Below the pieces are notes generated by a model. The model was not told where the DNA came from. It did not search any database and was given only the letters and a program-made list of their open reading frames with translations. The position numbers were made by a program, and so were the translations under genes. Shown piece by piece: positions 22,426 through 30,413 of a stretch of DNA of 40,301 bases (positions are counted from its first letter, which is position 1; each line of letters begins with the position of its first letter). Location of the stretch: positions 1-40,301 of the IMG/VR virus record IMGVR_UViG_3300036861_000247, one strand, 5' to 3'. The stretch comes from a virus.

Positions 22426-22902
22426 ATGCCGACGCGTCGTGAGAGTCGCGGACTGGACGCCTTCGTCTCAAAGAGATCGATCCGAGTAACCGGCCTCGAT
22501 GAAGTGGCAGACATGATCGGCTCCCTGGGTAAGGACGGACGTGAGGCGGCCAGGCTGGTGCTTGTTGAAAAGGGGAACGAGATCGTTAAGCGGGCCAAAC
22601 CGCTGACGCCGGATGATCCCGAGACGCAGGGGGCGCTGAGAGATTCCGTGCGCCTCTCTCAGACGAGAGCCAGCGCGAAGAAAGGCACGATCACGGTCAG
22701 CGTCATGGCCGGCGGGAAGCCGCTGGAGAAGCGCCTCAAGGGCCACAAGTACAGCGCCTGGGCTCTCGTCCAGCACGAGGACTTGGCGCTGAAACATCCA
22801 TACGGAGGGGGGCCGAAGTACCTGGAGCGGCCGACCCTGGAAGTTGCGCCGAGCATCCCGGATGCCGTGCTGGCGGCGCTGGAGAAGGTCGCTAAGAAAT
22901 GA
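22426..22902 (+). CDS. HK97 gp10-like protein
   Basis: 158 residues; ATG 22426 directly after the frameshift stop. Central SIRVTGLDEVADMIGSLGKDGREAARLVLVEKGNEIVKRAKPLTPDDP and the C-terminal GHKYSAWALVQHEDLALKHPYGGGPKYLERP follow the HK97 gp10 family pattern (probable head-tail joining or tail terminator protein). Unusually it lies after the chaperones and not before the tail tube. The 3' end overlaps the minus-strand regulator by 11 bp. Confidence 0.75.
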   Translation: MPTRRESRGLDAFVSKRSIRVTGLDEVADMIGSLGKDGREAARLVLVEKGNEIVKRAKPLTPDDPETQGALRDSVRLSQTRASAKKGTITVSVMAGGKPLEKRLKGHKYSAWALVQHEDLALKHPYGGGPKYLERPTLEVAPSIPDAVLAALEKVAKK

Positions 22903-23077
22903 GCGCGATGAAGCGCAGTGCCAGCCTGGGGACCTTGCGCGCGCCCGATTCCCACCGCGCCACCGTCACGGGGTGTACGCCCATGCGCCCCGCGAGCGCG
23001 GCCTGCGTCAGGCCGAGCCTCGTCCGCGCCGCCCGGAACTCTTCGATGTCCGTTGCCCAATCAGCCATTGCACTCAT
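22892..23077 (-). CDS. Small XRE-family regulator, antisense in the late operon
   Basis: 61 residues from ATG 23077 (or ATG 23068). FRAARTRLGLTQAALAGRMGVHPVTVARWESGARKVP is a clean XRE helix-turn-helix; only about 20 residues follow, so no dimerisation or effector domain is visible. It lies convergent to the gp10-like gene and ends inside it. Its own promoter and an operator-like inverted repeat are at 23084-23112. The short length and similar HTH recall the regulator at 30110. Possible role: auto-repressed switch or antisense control of tape-measure transcription. Confidence 0.75.
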   Translation of the reverse strand: MSAMADWATDIEEFRAARTRLGLTQAALAGRMGVHPVTVARWESGARKVPRLALRFIALIS

Positions 23078-23083
23078 GGGACC

Positions 23084-23112
23084 AATATAACCAATGGTTA
23101 GCGCCTTGTCAG
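23084..23112 (-). promoter_or_regulatory. Leftward promoter with embedded operator
   Basis: On the minus strand CTGACA (plus 23107-23112), 17-bp spacer, TATATT (plus 23084-23089): five of six consensus bases in each box. The spacer and -10 edge contain TAACCA-A-TGGTTA on the plus strand (23088-23100), a perfect six-base inverted repeat around one base, suited to a small XRE dimer. Binding there would block this promoter, so autorepression is the simplest reading. Confidence 0.7.
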
Positions 23113-23127
23113 TGATGGGGATCACAC

Positions 23128-25686
23128 GTGGCTAGGGGCGAGGTCCGATTCCGCCTAGTCCTTGACTCAAAAGAGTTTGAGTCCGGGGTCAAGGCGGCAT
23201 CCAAGGAATTCGAGGGGTTCGTCCGGAACCTGGGCGGAGGCGCTGGCGCCCTCGGGTCCATCGCTCAGAAGATGGGGCCGGTCGGTATCGCGATGGCCGC
23301 TGCTGCCGGCCTAGCTACTACTGCGTTTGTGAAGGTGGGTGCCGCAATCGCGGATGTTGTGGAAAAGGCGTCCCACTTGGCGGACATCTCAGCGGCAACA
23401 AATCTGAATGTTGAGAGTCTCCAGCGACTCGCCTATGCGGGATCGCTCGTGGGCGTGAGCCAAGACAGTATCGCTGCCGCAACCTCCAGGATGCTCAAGG
23501 AATTGGGCAACGGGAACGAGGGTTTCGCCCGACTCGGCCTGAACATCACGAGACTGAAGGACATGAAGCCGGAGGAGACTTTCGCCGCAGTCGCGGAGAA
23601 ACTGGCCGCGATCAAAAACCCAGCGGAGCAGGCGTCAGCGGCGGCGGCCATCTTCGGCAAGTCGTTCTCGACCATTCTTCCCCTCATCAAGTCGGACCTT
23701 GCGGAGACGACAGCAGAGGCGGATCGCTTGGGCGTCGTGCTCTCTGAGCAGACGGTCGCCGCTGCGGACGAGGCCGGCGATGCGGGGAAGCGCGTTACAG
23801 CAGCATGGCAAGGATTCAAGGATCAGGTAGCGGGAACCATCGTCGCCGCCTCCGGCATGGACACGCTGCTAAACGATCTGGCGCAGGGGATGGGCGCGCT
23901 CAACAACGCGGCGGCCGACAACGACGCGCTGAAAATCTACGTAGCCCTGCTCGAGCGGTTCACCGGCCTGGGCCAACTGAAGGACGTCGTCAGGATCTTG
24001 AGCCTCATCAACGAGGGCGCGCCACAGCTCAAGGGCGCGACGAAAGCCGGAGTGGGAGGTGTTTTCGCTGGCCCGGCCGATATTGACGCAGAGGCGGCGC
24101 GGATCACTCGGGAGGCGCTGAAGATCGCCCAGCAGCAAGTCAAAGAGCACGAAAAGCTGGTAGCGGCGCGGAAGCGTGTGGCCGAACAGGCGGAGCGCGA
24201 GGCCGTCGCGGCCCGACACACGCTGGCAATTCAGACGAGCATAAACAAGCTCGTTGACGACATGCTCGACGACATCGCGAAAGCCTGGATGAACGCGCCG
24301 ACGCACAACATTCCCTTGCCCATGCCGGGGGCTGGCGCGGGGTTCCTATTCGATCCGAAGGACACCACGCTCTCGGAGAGCACGAAGAAGCTAATTGCCG
24401 ACGCGGAGAAGGCGGCCGACCGTTACCGGAAATGGGGCGACGAGGCCGCCCGACTCGGCAGCATCCTGGGCGGCCCGGTAGGGGCAGCGGTAGGTGGGCT
24501 CGCCGCAATATTCGACACCCTCTCAGAGCACGAGAAGCAAGCCGCGGCCAACTTGGAAGCGTACGGCTCGCGGGCCATGACGGGCAAGCAAAAGGTCGTC
24601 GCTCTTGCCGAAGGGCTCGCGGCTGTGGCGGCAGCCTTCGAGCAGGGCGTCCGATCCGCCTCGAAGTGGAAGGGCGCGGTACACGGCGCGCTCACGGGCG
24701 CGAGCGCGGGCGCAGCGTTCGGCCCATACGGCGCAGCCGCGGGCGCCATCATCGGCGGCATTGCGGGATTCCTGGGCGGGAAAAAGGGCGAGCAGCAGCA
24801 ACTTGCCGCAGCGCGGGAGGAGTTCGAGAGGCTCCAGGCGGCGGCGCTGGCGGCCGGGATCCAGTTCGGCCATACCTTCGACCCCCGCACGTTGCAGGAC
24901 TTCAAGTTCTACATCGATGAGATCAACCGCGCGCTCGGACTCCAGACGGAAGCGGAGAACGCGCTGCACGATGCCATGGAGAAGTACGGCATCACCATCG
25001 ATCAGCTTGGGCCGAAGTGGGCGCAGCAGGAACTGGACAAGAAGGCTGCCGGCCTACTCCAAGACTGGCAGCTTCTGAATGCGGCAGGAGTCGATCACCT
25101 CGTACTGGCCGAGAAGATGGGGCCAGCCATGAACGAGTACGTCAATCTGGCCGTGAAAGCTGGGGCCGACATTCCGCTTTCAATGAAGCCGATCCTAGAT
25201 GACCTGTATCAGCAAGGGAAACTCGTTCACGAAAACGGCGAGGCGTACACGGAGGAAGAGTACAAGGCCCTGAAGTACGGCGAGACGATGACGCAGATGT
25301 TCCAAGGGCTGCTGAAGAAGATCGAGGAGCTCGTCAACGCCATCCTGGGCATTCCGAACAAGGACGTGGATATCAACGTCCGCACGAAGTACCCCAGTGG
25401 GCCGCCGCCGTCTGACTGGACGGGACCGTGGAACTACGACGGGACACCGGACAGGGATCACAACCCTTACACACCGATGGCGCAGGGCGGGATCGTCAGG
25501 AGTCCCACGCCCGCGCTGCTGGGGGAGGCCGGGCCGGAAATGGTCCTCCCGCTGAGGCAGGCTCCGACCGTGCTCGGGCTCGGGGATCTGGAAAGCCTCT
25601 TGCGCAGCATCGACTATCGGCTAGGCCAACAGCCGCGCGTGCTCGGGACCGTCGTGCGTGACGCCGTGATGCAGGGGAGGGCCTGA
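23128..25686 (+). CDS. Tail tape measure protein
   Basis: 852 residues from GTG 23128, with GGGGA upstream. N-terminus VRFRLVLDSKEFESGVKAASKEFEGFVRNLGGG is typical for tape measures, followed by long Ala-rich helical stretches, hydrophobic Gly/Ala segments (about residues 48-70 and 515-560, GALTGASAGAAFGPYGAAAGAIIGGIAGFLG) and the C-terminal GGIVRSPTPALLGEAGPEMVLPL motif found in many tape measures. It sets tail length and may pass through membranes during ejection. By the usual rule of about 1.5 angstrom per residue a tail of roughly 120-130 nm is expected. Confidence 0.92.
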   Translation: MARGEVRFRLVLDSKEFESGVKAASKEFEGFVRNLGGGAGALGSIAQKMGPVGIAMAAAAGLATTAFVKVGAAIADVVEKASHLADISAATNLNVESLQRLAYAGSLVGVSQDSIAAATSRMLKELGNGNEGFARLGLNITRLKDMKPEETFAAVAEKLAAIKNPAEQASAAAAIFGKSFSTILPLIKSDLAETTAEADRLGVVLSEQTVAAADEAGDAGKRVTAAWQGFKDQVAGTIVAASGMDTLLNDLAQGMGALNNAAADNDALKIYVALLERFTGLGQLKDVVRILSLINEGAPQLKGATKAGVGGVFAGPADIDAEAARITREALKIAQQQVKEHEKLVAARKRVAEQAEREAVAARHTLAIQTSINKLVDDMLDDIAKAWMNAPTHNIPLPMPGAGAGFLFDPKDTTLSESTKKLIADAEKAADRYRKWGDEAARLGSILGGPVGAAVGGLAAIFDTLSEHEKQAAANLEAYGSRAMTGKQKVVALAEGLAAVAAAFEQGVRSASKWKGAVHGALTGASAGAAFGPYGAAAGAIIGGIAGFLGGKKGEQQQLAAAREEFERLQAAALAAGIQFGHTFDPRTLQDFKFYIDEINRALGLQTEAENALHDAMEKYGITIDQLGPKWAQQELDKKAAGLLQDWQLLNAAGVDHLVLAEKMGPAMNEYVNLAVKAGADIPLSMKPILDDLYQQGKLVHENGEAYTEEEYKALKYGETMTQMFQGLLKKIEELVNAILGIPNKDVDINVRTKYPSGPPPSDWTGPWNYDGTPDRDHNPYTPMAQGGIVRSPTPALLGEAGPEMVLPLRQAPTVLGLGDLESLLRSIDYRLGQQPRVLGTVVRDAVMQGRA

Positions 25687-25693
25687 TAAGAAT

Positions 25694-26293
25694 ATGGCTA
25701 GTCCATCGAAAACCCCGGCGACGTCGCTCCTCTCGCTCCAGTCCGTCGCCGCTTCGAGCGTGCTGCTTTCGTCCGCCGTGAGCGTGGCGACGAAGTACGC
25801 CATCAGCGTGTTCTGCCATTTCGGCCGGCGCTCGGCTACGGCCGCTGGCGCGGGCGTGAACTTCCGCTTGGAGGGCTCTAGCAAATCCAGCGGGGACGGG
25901 CACTGGTATCCCATCGCTACGTACACCACGGACTTCGTCGCGGCCGAAGCGGAGGCCGTATCCGGCACCGAGGCCGCCGGCTCGACCGTTATCGAGGTGG
26001 CCAGCACAACGAACCTCACCGCAGGGGACATCATTTATTTCGATAACGGGACGATAGCCAACAGCGAGTGGGCGCGGGTCAAGAGCGTCGTCGCGGCCAC
26101 CAGCGTTACGCTTGAAGATGCGATCACCAACGCACAGACCGGTGCCACGCTCTATGACCGCGCGGAAATCTTCGGCTTCATCAACGTCCCATTAGACGCG
26201 GTAACGCGAATCCGGCTCGTGGTGGATGGGGCCTCGTTCACGCAGGCGTTCGCGGTCGAATCGCACTACACCACGCTCGACAGCATCGGCTAG
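25694..26293 (+). CDS. Minor tail protein, putative
   Basis: 199 residues, ATG 25694. Beta-rich Ser/Thr/Ala sequence with GTEAAGSTVIEVASTTNLTAGDIIYFDNGTIANSEWARVKSV, a small barrel-like part. It follows the tape measure where distal tail or minor tail proteins are coded. No catalytic motif. The next gene starts 3 bp later. Confidence 0.65.
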   Translation: MASPSKTPATSLLSLQSVAASSVLLSSAVSVATKYAISVFCHFGRRSATAAGAGVNFRLEGSSKSSGDGHWYPIATYTTDFVAAEAEAVSGTEAAGSTVIEVASTTNLTAGDIIYFDNGTIANSEWARVKSVVAATSVTLEDAITNAQTGATLYDRAEIFGFINVPLDAVTRIRLVVDGASFTQAFAVESHYTTLDSIG

Positions 26294-26296
26294 CCG

Positions 26297-29137
26297 GTGG
26301 TCCTCAAGTACCCCTCGACGGCCAAGCCGAAGCCGGGGGCGCAGCTTAATCGCGGTCACCCGCTCGCCAATGGGCTTCTCGCTCGCTACCTGTTCAACGA
26401 GGGTAACGGGACTCGGCTCAGCAACCTCTGTGCTGTCGGGGGCCGTCTCGACGCCACGCTGACAAGCATGGACCCGGCCACGGATTGGGTGGGCTCCGTC
26501 CACGGAGGAGGGCTGGACTTCGACGGCGTGGACGACTTCGCCATTAACTCCAGTTTCACCGCCATAGATGAAGCCGCGAGCGGCAGTATCGTTGTACGCT
26601 TTCGCACGACGACCGCGCAGAATTGCCGCCTTGTGAGTTGCCCGGAGGCCAGTGCTGGGACGGCTGGAATCGCGATTGCCTTACTGACCGGTCCTGACTC
26701 CGTCGACGCCATCCTGAACACATCTGGGACGGACGGCACAGCCGAGGCACTAATAACCTACGCGGATGGCCAATGGCACCAGATCGCCGGCACCTACGAC
26801 GGGGCGACCGTGACCGTGTATTACGATAGTGTGCCACGAGCTACCGCCGTCGCGTCTGGGACGATCCAGGCCGCATCGAACGAGTTGAACATCGGCAGAT
26901 TTGGATCGATCGGCGGCTATTTCACGGGCCAGATCGATGACGTGCGGATCTACAAGAGAGCCCTTACCGCCTTCGAGGTGGCCCAACTCTACGCCGACCC
27001 CTACGCTGACATGCGCTCTTCGTGGGCCTGGTTCGTGGACCGGCCCCACGCCTCCCTGGAAGTAGAAGCAGAGCTAAATGGGGTAGGCGGAGGATGGACG
27101 GACATCACGACAGACGTGCAAATGACCCCGGCCGTCGAATGGCAGAAGGGCATCCCGGGAGCGGCGCCGCTGGATATCGTCGCGCCCACGGGCCGGGCAA
27201 CGTTCGCGCTCAACAACGGGAAGGGCAATAGCGCAAATCTTCAGGGGTACTACTCGCCGAAGCACGCGAATGTCCGGGCCGGTTTCGCTCTCGGTATCGG
27301 AGTCCGGATTCGCTACAACATCGGCTCGACCTCTTACTACAAGTGGAGGGGCACACTCCAGAGCATTGACCCAGGGTTCGGCCAGTACGGGCCTCAGAAA
27401 ACAGTCTGCACGGCGGTGGATTGGTTCGACCAGGCAGCCGTCTACAAGGTGCTCTTGCCCGTCCAAATCGACCGTTACGCGAATCAGATCCTGGACAAGA
27501 TCGTGGACGCGATGCCGCGGCAACCCGCAGACCGCGATTTCCAGACGGGAGACTCCACCTTCCGCTACGCACTGGACAACTCAGAGGCCGAGGCGCAGCC
27601 GGCAATGACGGAGCTCCAGCGCGTCACGCAGAGCGAGTACGGCCGCCTTTATCTTAAGGGGAACACGACCGGCGGGGACGTACTGCGCTTCGAGAAGCGG
27701 ACCAACCGATTCTCTACGCCGACTGCGGCAGCGTCCTTCTCGGACACCATGACGGGCCTGGTGGCCACCGAGGAGCGGGGCCGGATCTACAACAAGATCC
27801 GCGTCACCGTTCACCCGCGCCGAGTTGACGCGGCGGCGACGACGGTCCTCTTCACGAACGATGGCAAGCCGGGCATCGCTGCCGGCGAGACGATCACCAT
27901 CAACGGGCGGTACACGGACCCTGACCTCCGGGCCTCGCGCGTGGGCGGAACGGACATGGTCGCGCCCGCAGCGACCACCGACTACACGGCCAACACGCTG
28001 GAGGACGGGACCGGCGCCGACCTCACAGCCGATCTCACTGTGACGGCGACCTATCACGCGAACAGCGTTGACTACTCCATCACGAACGCGTCTGGCTCGG
28101 ACGGCTTCATTACGAAGCTACAGGCTCGCGGCAGGGGGCTCTACGACTATTCCGAGTATGAGGCTATCGCGACGGACGCGGCCAGCGTCACGAGCTACGG
28201 CGAGACGCAGCTCCAGTACGACATGCCTTACCAGCACGGAGGCGTCATCGCGCGCGCCGTGGCCGACAACCTGCTCTCGCGCTGGTCGAACCCGGAGGTT
28301 ACGGAAGTCCGCGTTACGTACACGCCACCGAACACGACGGGCCTACAGACGGCGATGGCCCTCGAGCCCGGCGATGCGCTCTCGCTGACGGAGACTTTGA
28401 CGGGCGTCTCGTCCCTCTACTACATCCAGCACGAGAGCGTGCGCTTCGGAGAGAGTCAGTACGTCCCCAGGTTTGAATGGCTCTGTCAGGCCGCTATAGT
28501 GATCCCGACCGTCCAGAGCAGGGCCACGTCGAGCGTCACGTCCGATAGCATGTCGCACACTGTCACGCTTCCGTCGGGGATCATCTCAGGCGACCTACTT
28601 ATCAGCGCGTTTTCCGTGGACGGCAATCCCACTGTCACCTGGCCGTCCGGCTGGACCTCGTTCGCCTCCGGCAACTCTCCGGCGAACGCCTCGAAACTGG
28701 AGATTGCATATCGGCGCGCTGACGGGACGGAGGGCAGTTCGATCACGGTCACCACGTCTGCATCGGAGCAGAGCACGCATTCGACGCTCCGGATTGCTGG
28801 CGCGGAAGACCCGGCGACACGAGCGCCGGAAGCCTCGACTGCGGCCAGCAGTAACAGTACGGCGCCGAACTCTACTACGGTGACGCCAACGGGGGATACG
28901 AAGAACTACCTATGGCTCGCGGTGTTTGGCAACGACGATGGCACGGGCGGCGCCATCAAAAACGTGCCAACGGGCTATGCCAACTCCAACTGGAAGGTGA
29001 CCTCCACGGCAGCGGGGACGCGTGTTGCCACGGCAGAGAGGACGAGCCGGGCGGCGTCAGAGGACCCAGGGGCTTGGACGATCCAAGTCACCCGGGATTG
29101 GGTCGCGTTTACCGTGGCCGTGCATCCGGACGCTTAG
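26297..29137 (+). CDS. Large tail protein with LamG domain
   Basis: 946 residues from GTG 26297. Residues about 25-235 form a LamG/concanavalin-type domain: GLDFDGVDDFA, GQWHQIAGTYDGATVTVYYD, then NIGRFGSIGGYFTGQIDDVRIYKRALTAFEVAQLY. The centre (about 240-730) is a beta-rich tail hub-like region (ITTDVQMTPAVEWQKG, ERGRIYNKIRVTV, LLSRWSNPEVTEVRVTY). The C-terminal 200 residues (SVTSDSMSHTVTLPSGIISGDLLISAFSVDGNPTVTWPSG) form a repeated-in-phages adhesin-like domain. Likely a receptor-binding hub; sugar binding by LamG is an inference. Confidence 0.8.
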   Translation: MVLKYPSTAKPKPGAQLNRGHPLANGLLARYLFNEGNGTRLSNLCAVGGRLDATLTSMDPATDWVGSVHGGGLDFDGVDDFAINSSFTAIDEAASGSIVVRFRTTTAQNCRLVSCPEASAGTAGIAIALLTGPDSVDAILNTSGTDGTAEALITYADGQWHQIAGTYDGATVTVYYDSVPRATAVASGTIQAASNELNIGRFGSIGGYFTGQIDDVRIYKRALTAFEVAQLYADPYADMRSSWAWFVDRPHASLEVEAELNGVGGGWTDITTDVQMTPAVEWQKGIPGAAPLDIVAPTGRATFALNNGKGNSANLQGYYSPKHANVRAGFALGIGVRIRYNIGSTSYYKWRGTLQSIDPGFGQYGPQKTVCTAVDWFDQAAVYKVLLPVQIDRYANQILDKIVDAMPRQPADRDFQTGDSTFRYALDNSEAEAQPAMTELQRVTQSEYGRLYLKGNTTGGDVLRFEKRTNRFSTPTAAASFSDTMTGLVATEERGRIYNKIRVTVHPRRVDAAATTVLFTNDGKPGIAAGETITINGRYTDPDLRASRVGGTDMVAPAATTDYTANTLEDGTGADLTADLTVTATYHANSVDYSITNASGSDGFITKLQARGRGLYDYSEYEAIATDAASVTSYGETQLQYDMPYQHGGVIARAVADNLLSRWSNPEVTEVRVTYTPPNTTGLQTAMALEPGDALSLTETLTGVSSLYYIQHESVRFGESQYVPRFEWLCQAAIVIPTVQSRATSSVTSDSMSHTVTLPSGIISGDLLISAFSVDGNPTVTWPSGWTSFASGNSPANASKLEIAYRRADGTEGSSITVTTSASEQSTHSTLRIAGAEDPATRAPEASTAASSNSTAPNSTTVTPTGDTKNYLWLAVFGNDDGTGGAIKNVPTGYANSNWKVTSTAAGTRVATAERTSRAASEDPGAWTIQVTRDWVAFTVAVHPDA

Positions 29138-29483
29138 CGGCCGACCATGCGCGCAGGTTCCGCGAGACGATATAGCCCGTCCCCAAGATCACCACGCCGC
29201 GCCCGATCCACAGCGTCCGCTTGCTGACACGGTGACTCGCGTACTCGTCGAGCCAGGTGGAGCCAGCCCAGACGGTGGCCTCGATGGCGAGCCTGGAGCC
29301 CCGGCTGCCCATGAGCGGGTTTGCCTCCTTGACGCCGCGCGCGCGAAACATCTCCGTGGTCACGAGGTCGGACACGGCGAGTCCCCCGTAGAGGACAGCG
29401 GGTGTCCGGAAGTTGCGTTCGCCGGCCGCGGCGGGTGTGCCGGCAAGGATCACCAAGAGGACGGCAATCAGGGCGCGCATCAC
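29109..29483 (-). CDS. Exported or membrane protein of minus cassette
   Basis: 124 residues from GTG 29483, with ATG immediately after. A Sec-type signal peptide (ALIAVLLVILAGTPAAAG) is followed by TPAVLYGGLAVSDLVTTEMFRARGVKEANPLMG, a segment seen in small bacterial membrane proteins, and hydrophobic parts near residues 92-108. GTGA-coupled to the lipoprotein gene upstream on the same strand. The 3' end overlaps the LamG protein gene by 29 bp, convergently. Not a virion module gene; suits a lysogenic-conversion protein. Confidence 0.7.
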   Translation of the reverse strand: MMRALIAVLLVILAGTPAAAGERNFRTPAVLYGGLAVSDLVTTEMFRARGVKEANPLMGSRGSRLAIEATVWAGSTWLDEYASHRVSKRTLWIGRGVVILGTGYIVSRNLRAWSAAKRPDARPR

Positions 29484-29956
29484 AGCGGCCGGACCATGAC
29501 CAGAGTATAGAACGTCGTCGCGGTGCCTTGGTAATAGACAACGCGGACTTCGTAGTCGCCGGGTGTGACGGTACTACTCATGTTCTCCGGGTGTGTTACG
29601 TCCAATGTGCGGATGAGCCTTTGCGACCCGCGCCACAGCTCGAGGTCCAGGTCCGTGTCTCGCGGTGACCAGTTCAGTTCCGCGCTAAACGGTCCTTCTC
29701 TCGTAACGGTGAACCCATAGCGCTTGCATGGCTTGCTGTCGTGGATGCTTCCGGGACTCGAGCAACCCTCATTCCCCGCGCTGAGCGCTCCGGCGATGCT
29801 GTCACGGATGCTCGTCGCCGGGGTAGGTGTGGGTGTAGGGGTCGGCGTGGGGGCCGGGGTAGGAGTTGCCGTGGGGACAGCTACCGGCGTTGGTCCAGAG
29901 GTACCACCACCACAGGCCGCCAAGGGGATGAGCATCAGCGTGATCGCGAACCGCAT
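29480..29956 (-). CDS. Lipoprotein with TP-repeat linker
   Basis: 158 residues from ATG 29956, with GGAGGT (plus 29962-29967) five bases upstream on the minus strand. Signal peptide ends in a good lipobox LAAC (Cys15) followed by GGGTSG. A proline linker of alternating Thr-Pro (about residues 30-47) spaces off a compact beta domain with two Cys (EGCSSP and KPCKRY) and DTDLDLELWRGSQ, like pre-peptidase C-terminal domains that bind outside. The strand and control differ from the tail genes, so expression in the lysogen is likely. Role, for example superinfection exclusion, is inferred. Confidence 0.8.
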   Translation of the reverse strand: MRFAITLMLIPLAACGGGTSGPTPVAVPTATPTPAPTPTPTPTPTPATSIRDSIAGALSAGNEGCSSPGSIHDSKPCKRYGFTVTREGPFSAELNWSPRDTDLDLELWRGSQRLIRTLDVTHPENMSSTVTPGDYEVRVVYYQGTATTFYTLVMVRPL

Positions 29957-30046
29957 CTCAGACCTCCAACGTACGGGAGTCTACGCCTCCCGGCCGGGCT
30001 CGGCGTGGGGCCTTGTGACACTCTCGTCTCCCGTCACGTCAAGCGT

Positions 30047-30082
30047 CGATATTGACCCATGGGTCAAGGCCCGCGAATATCG
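30047..30082 (+). promoter_or_regulatory. 16-bp palindromic operator with rightward promoter
   Basis: TTGACCCATGGGTCAA (30052-30067) is a perfect 16-bp palindrome. It is bracketed by CGATATT (30047-30053) and AATATCG (30076-30082), a second inverted repeat. The left half gives a -35 TTGACC with GAATAT (30075-30080) 17 bp further, so a rightward promoter overlaps the palindrome. A regulator bound there would control the XRE gene at 30110 and perhaps the leftward lipoprotein cassette. Confidence 0.65.
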
Positions 30083-30109
30083 GCAAAGTCTTAGGTTACC
30101 CTACCCCCT

Positions 30110-30286
30110 ACGACTGGCGCGGAGCTACGGAAGATCCGGCTCCGGCTCGGCCTGACCCAGGGGCAGATGGCGGCGAAAATGGGCGTCCCCCGAGAGACTT
30201 ACAACCGTTGGGAGCGAAGGGGCCGTAGGCGCCTCTGGGAGCCCATTGGGCGTCTCGCCGAGTACCTGAGCCGCACCAGACGCTAG
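30110..30286 (+). CDS. Small XRE-family regulator with apparent ACG start
   Basis: 58 residues if translation starts at ACG 30110, giving MTGAELRKIRLRLGLTQGQM, the standard beginning of XRE repressors. No ATG, GTG, TTG or CTG exists between the in-frame stop at 30092 and codon 15. The HTH continues AKMGVPRETYNRWERRGRRRLWEPIGRLAEYL with the full helix set. No ribosome site is seen, so leaderless or weak non-AUG initiation, or a start-codon mutation (ATG to ACG), are the options. Its position between moron cassette and integrase is where a lysogeny regulator is expected. Confidence 0.65.
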   Translation, partial: TTGAELRKIRLRLGLTQGQMAAKMGVPRETYNRWERRGRRRLWEPIGRLAEYLSRTRR

Positions 30287-30288
30287 AG

Positions 30289-30303
30289 GCCCCGCCACGG
30301 GGC
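30289..30303 (+). terminator. Short GC hairpin after the regulator gene
   Basis: GCCCCG (30289-30294), CCA, CGGGGC (30298-30303), starting 2 bp after the regulator stop and followed by ACGCCTTT. A six-bp GC stem with a tight loop and a weak T-stretch: possible terminator of the regulator transcript, of modest quality. Confidence 0.4.
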
Positions 30304-30349
30304 ACGCCTTTCACGACGCATGCCCTGTGACGAACCCTCACAGCTAAAA

Positions 30350-30363
30350 GTGACGGCCGTCAC
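30350..30363 (+). promoter_or_regulatory. 14-bp palindrome before the excisionase-like gene
   Basis: GTGACGGCCGTCAC is a perfect 14-bp palindrome. TATACA at 30367-30372 lies just after it and could be a -10, with only a poor -35 at 30344. The GTGAC/GTCAC half-sites also occur loosely spaced at 30015-30019 and 30032-30036, on the other side of the regulator gene. It is likely an operator controlling the excision/integration genes. Confidence 0.55.
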
Positions 30364-30413
30364 GGATATACAGTGTCCTGAGATGCACATTTCATGTGTA
30401 CTCGGAGTCCTCA

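Noticed and set aside
23433-23819. Minus frame within the tape measure gene
   Set aside because: Low-complexity Ala/Ser shadow, no promoter.
29109-29956. Toxin-antitoxin pair
   Set aside because: Both proteins carry export signals and neither has a DNA-binding antitoxin part, so a surface cassette fits better.
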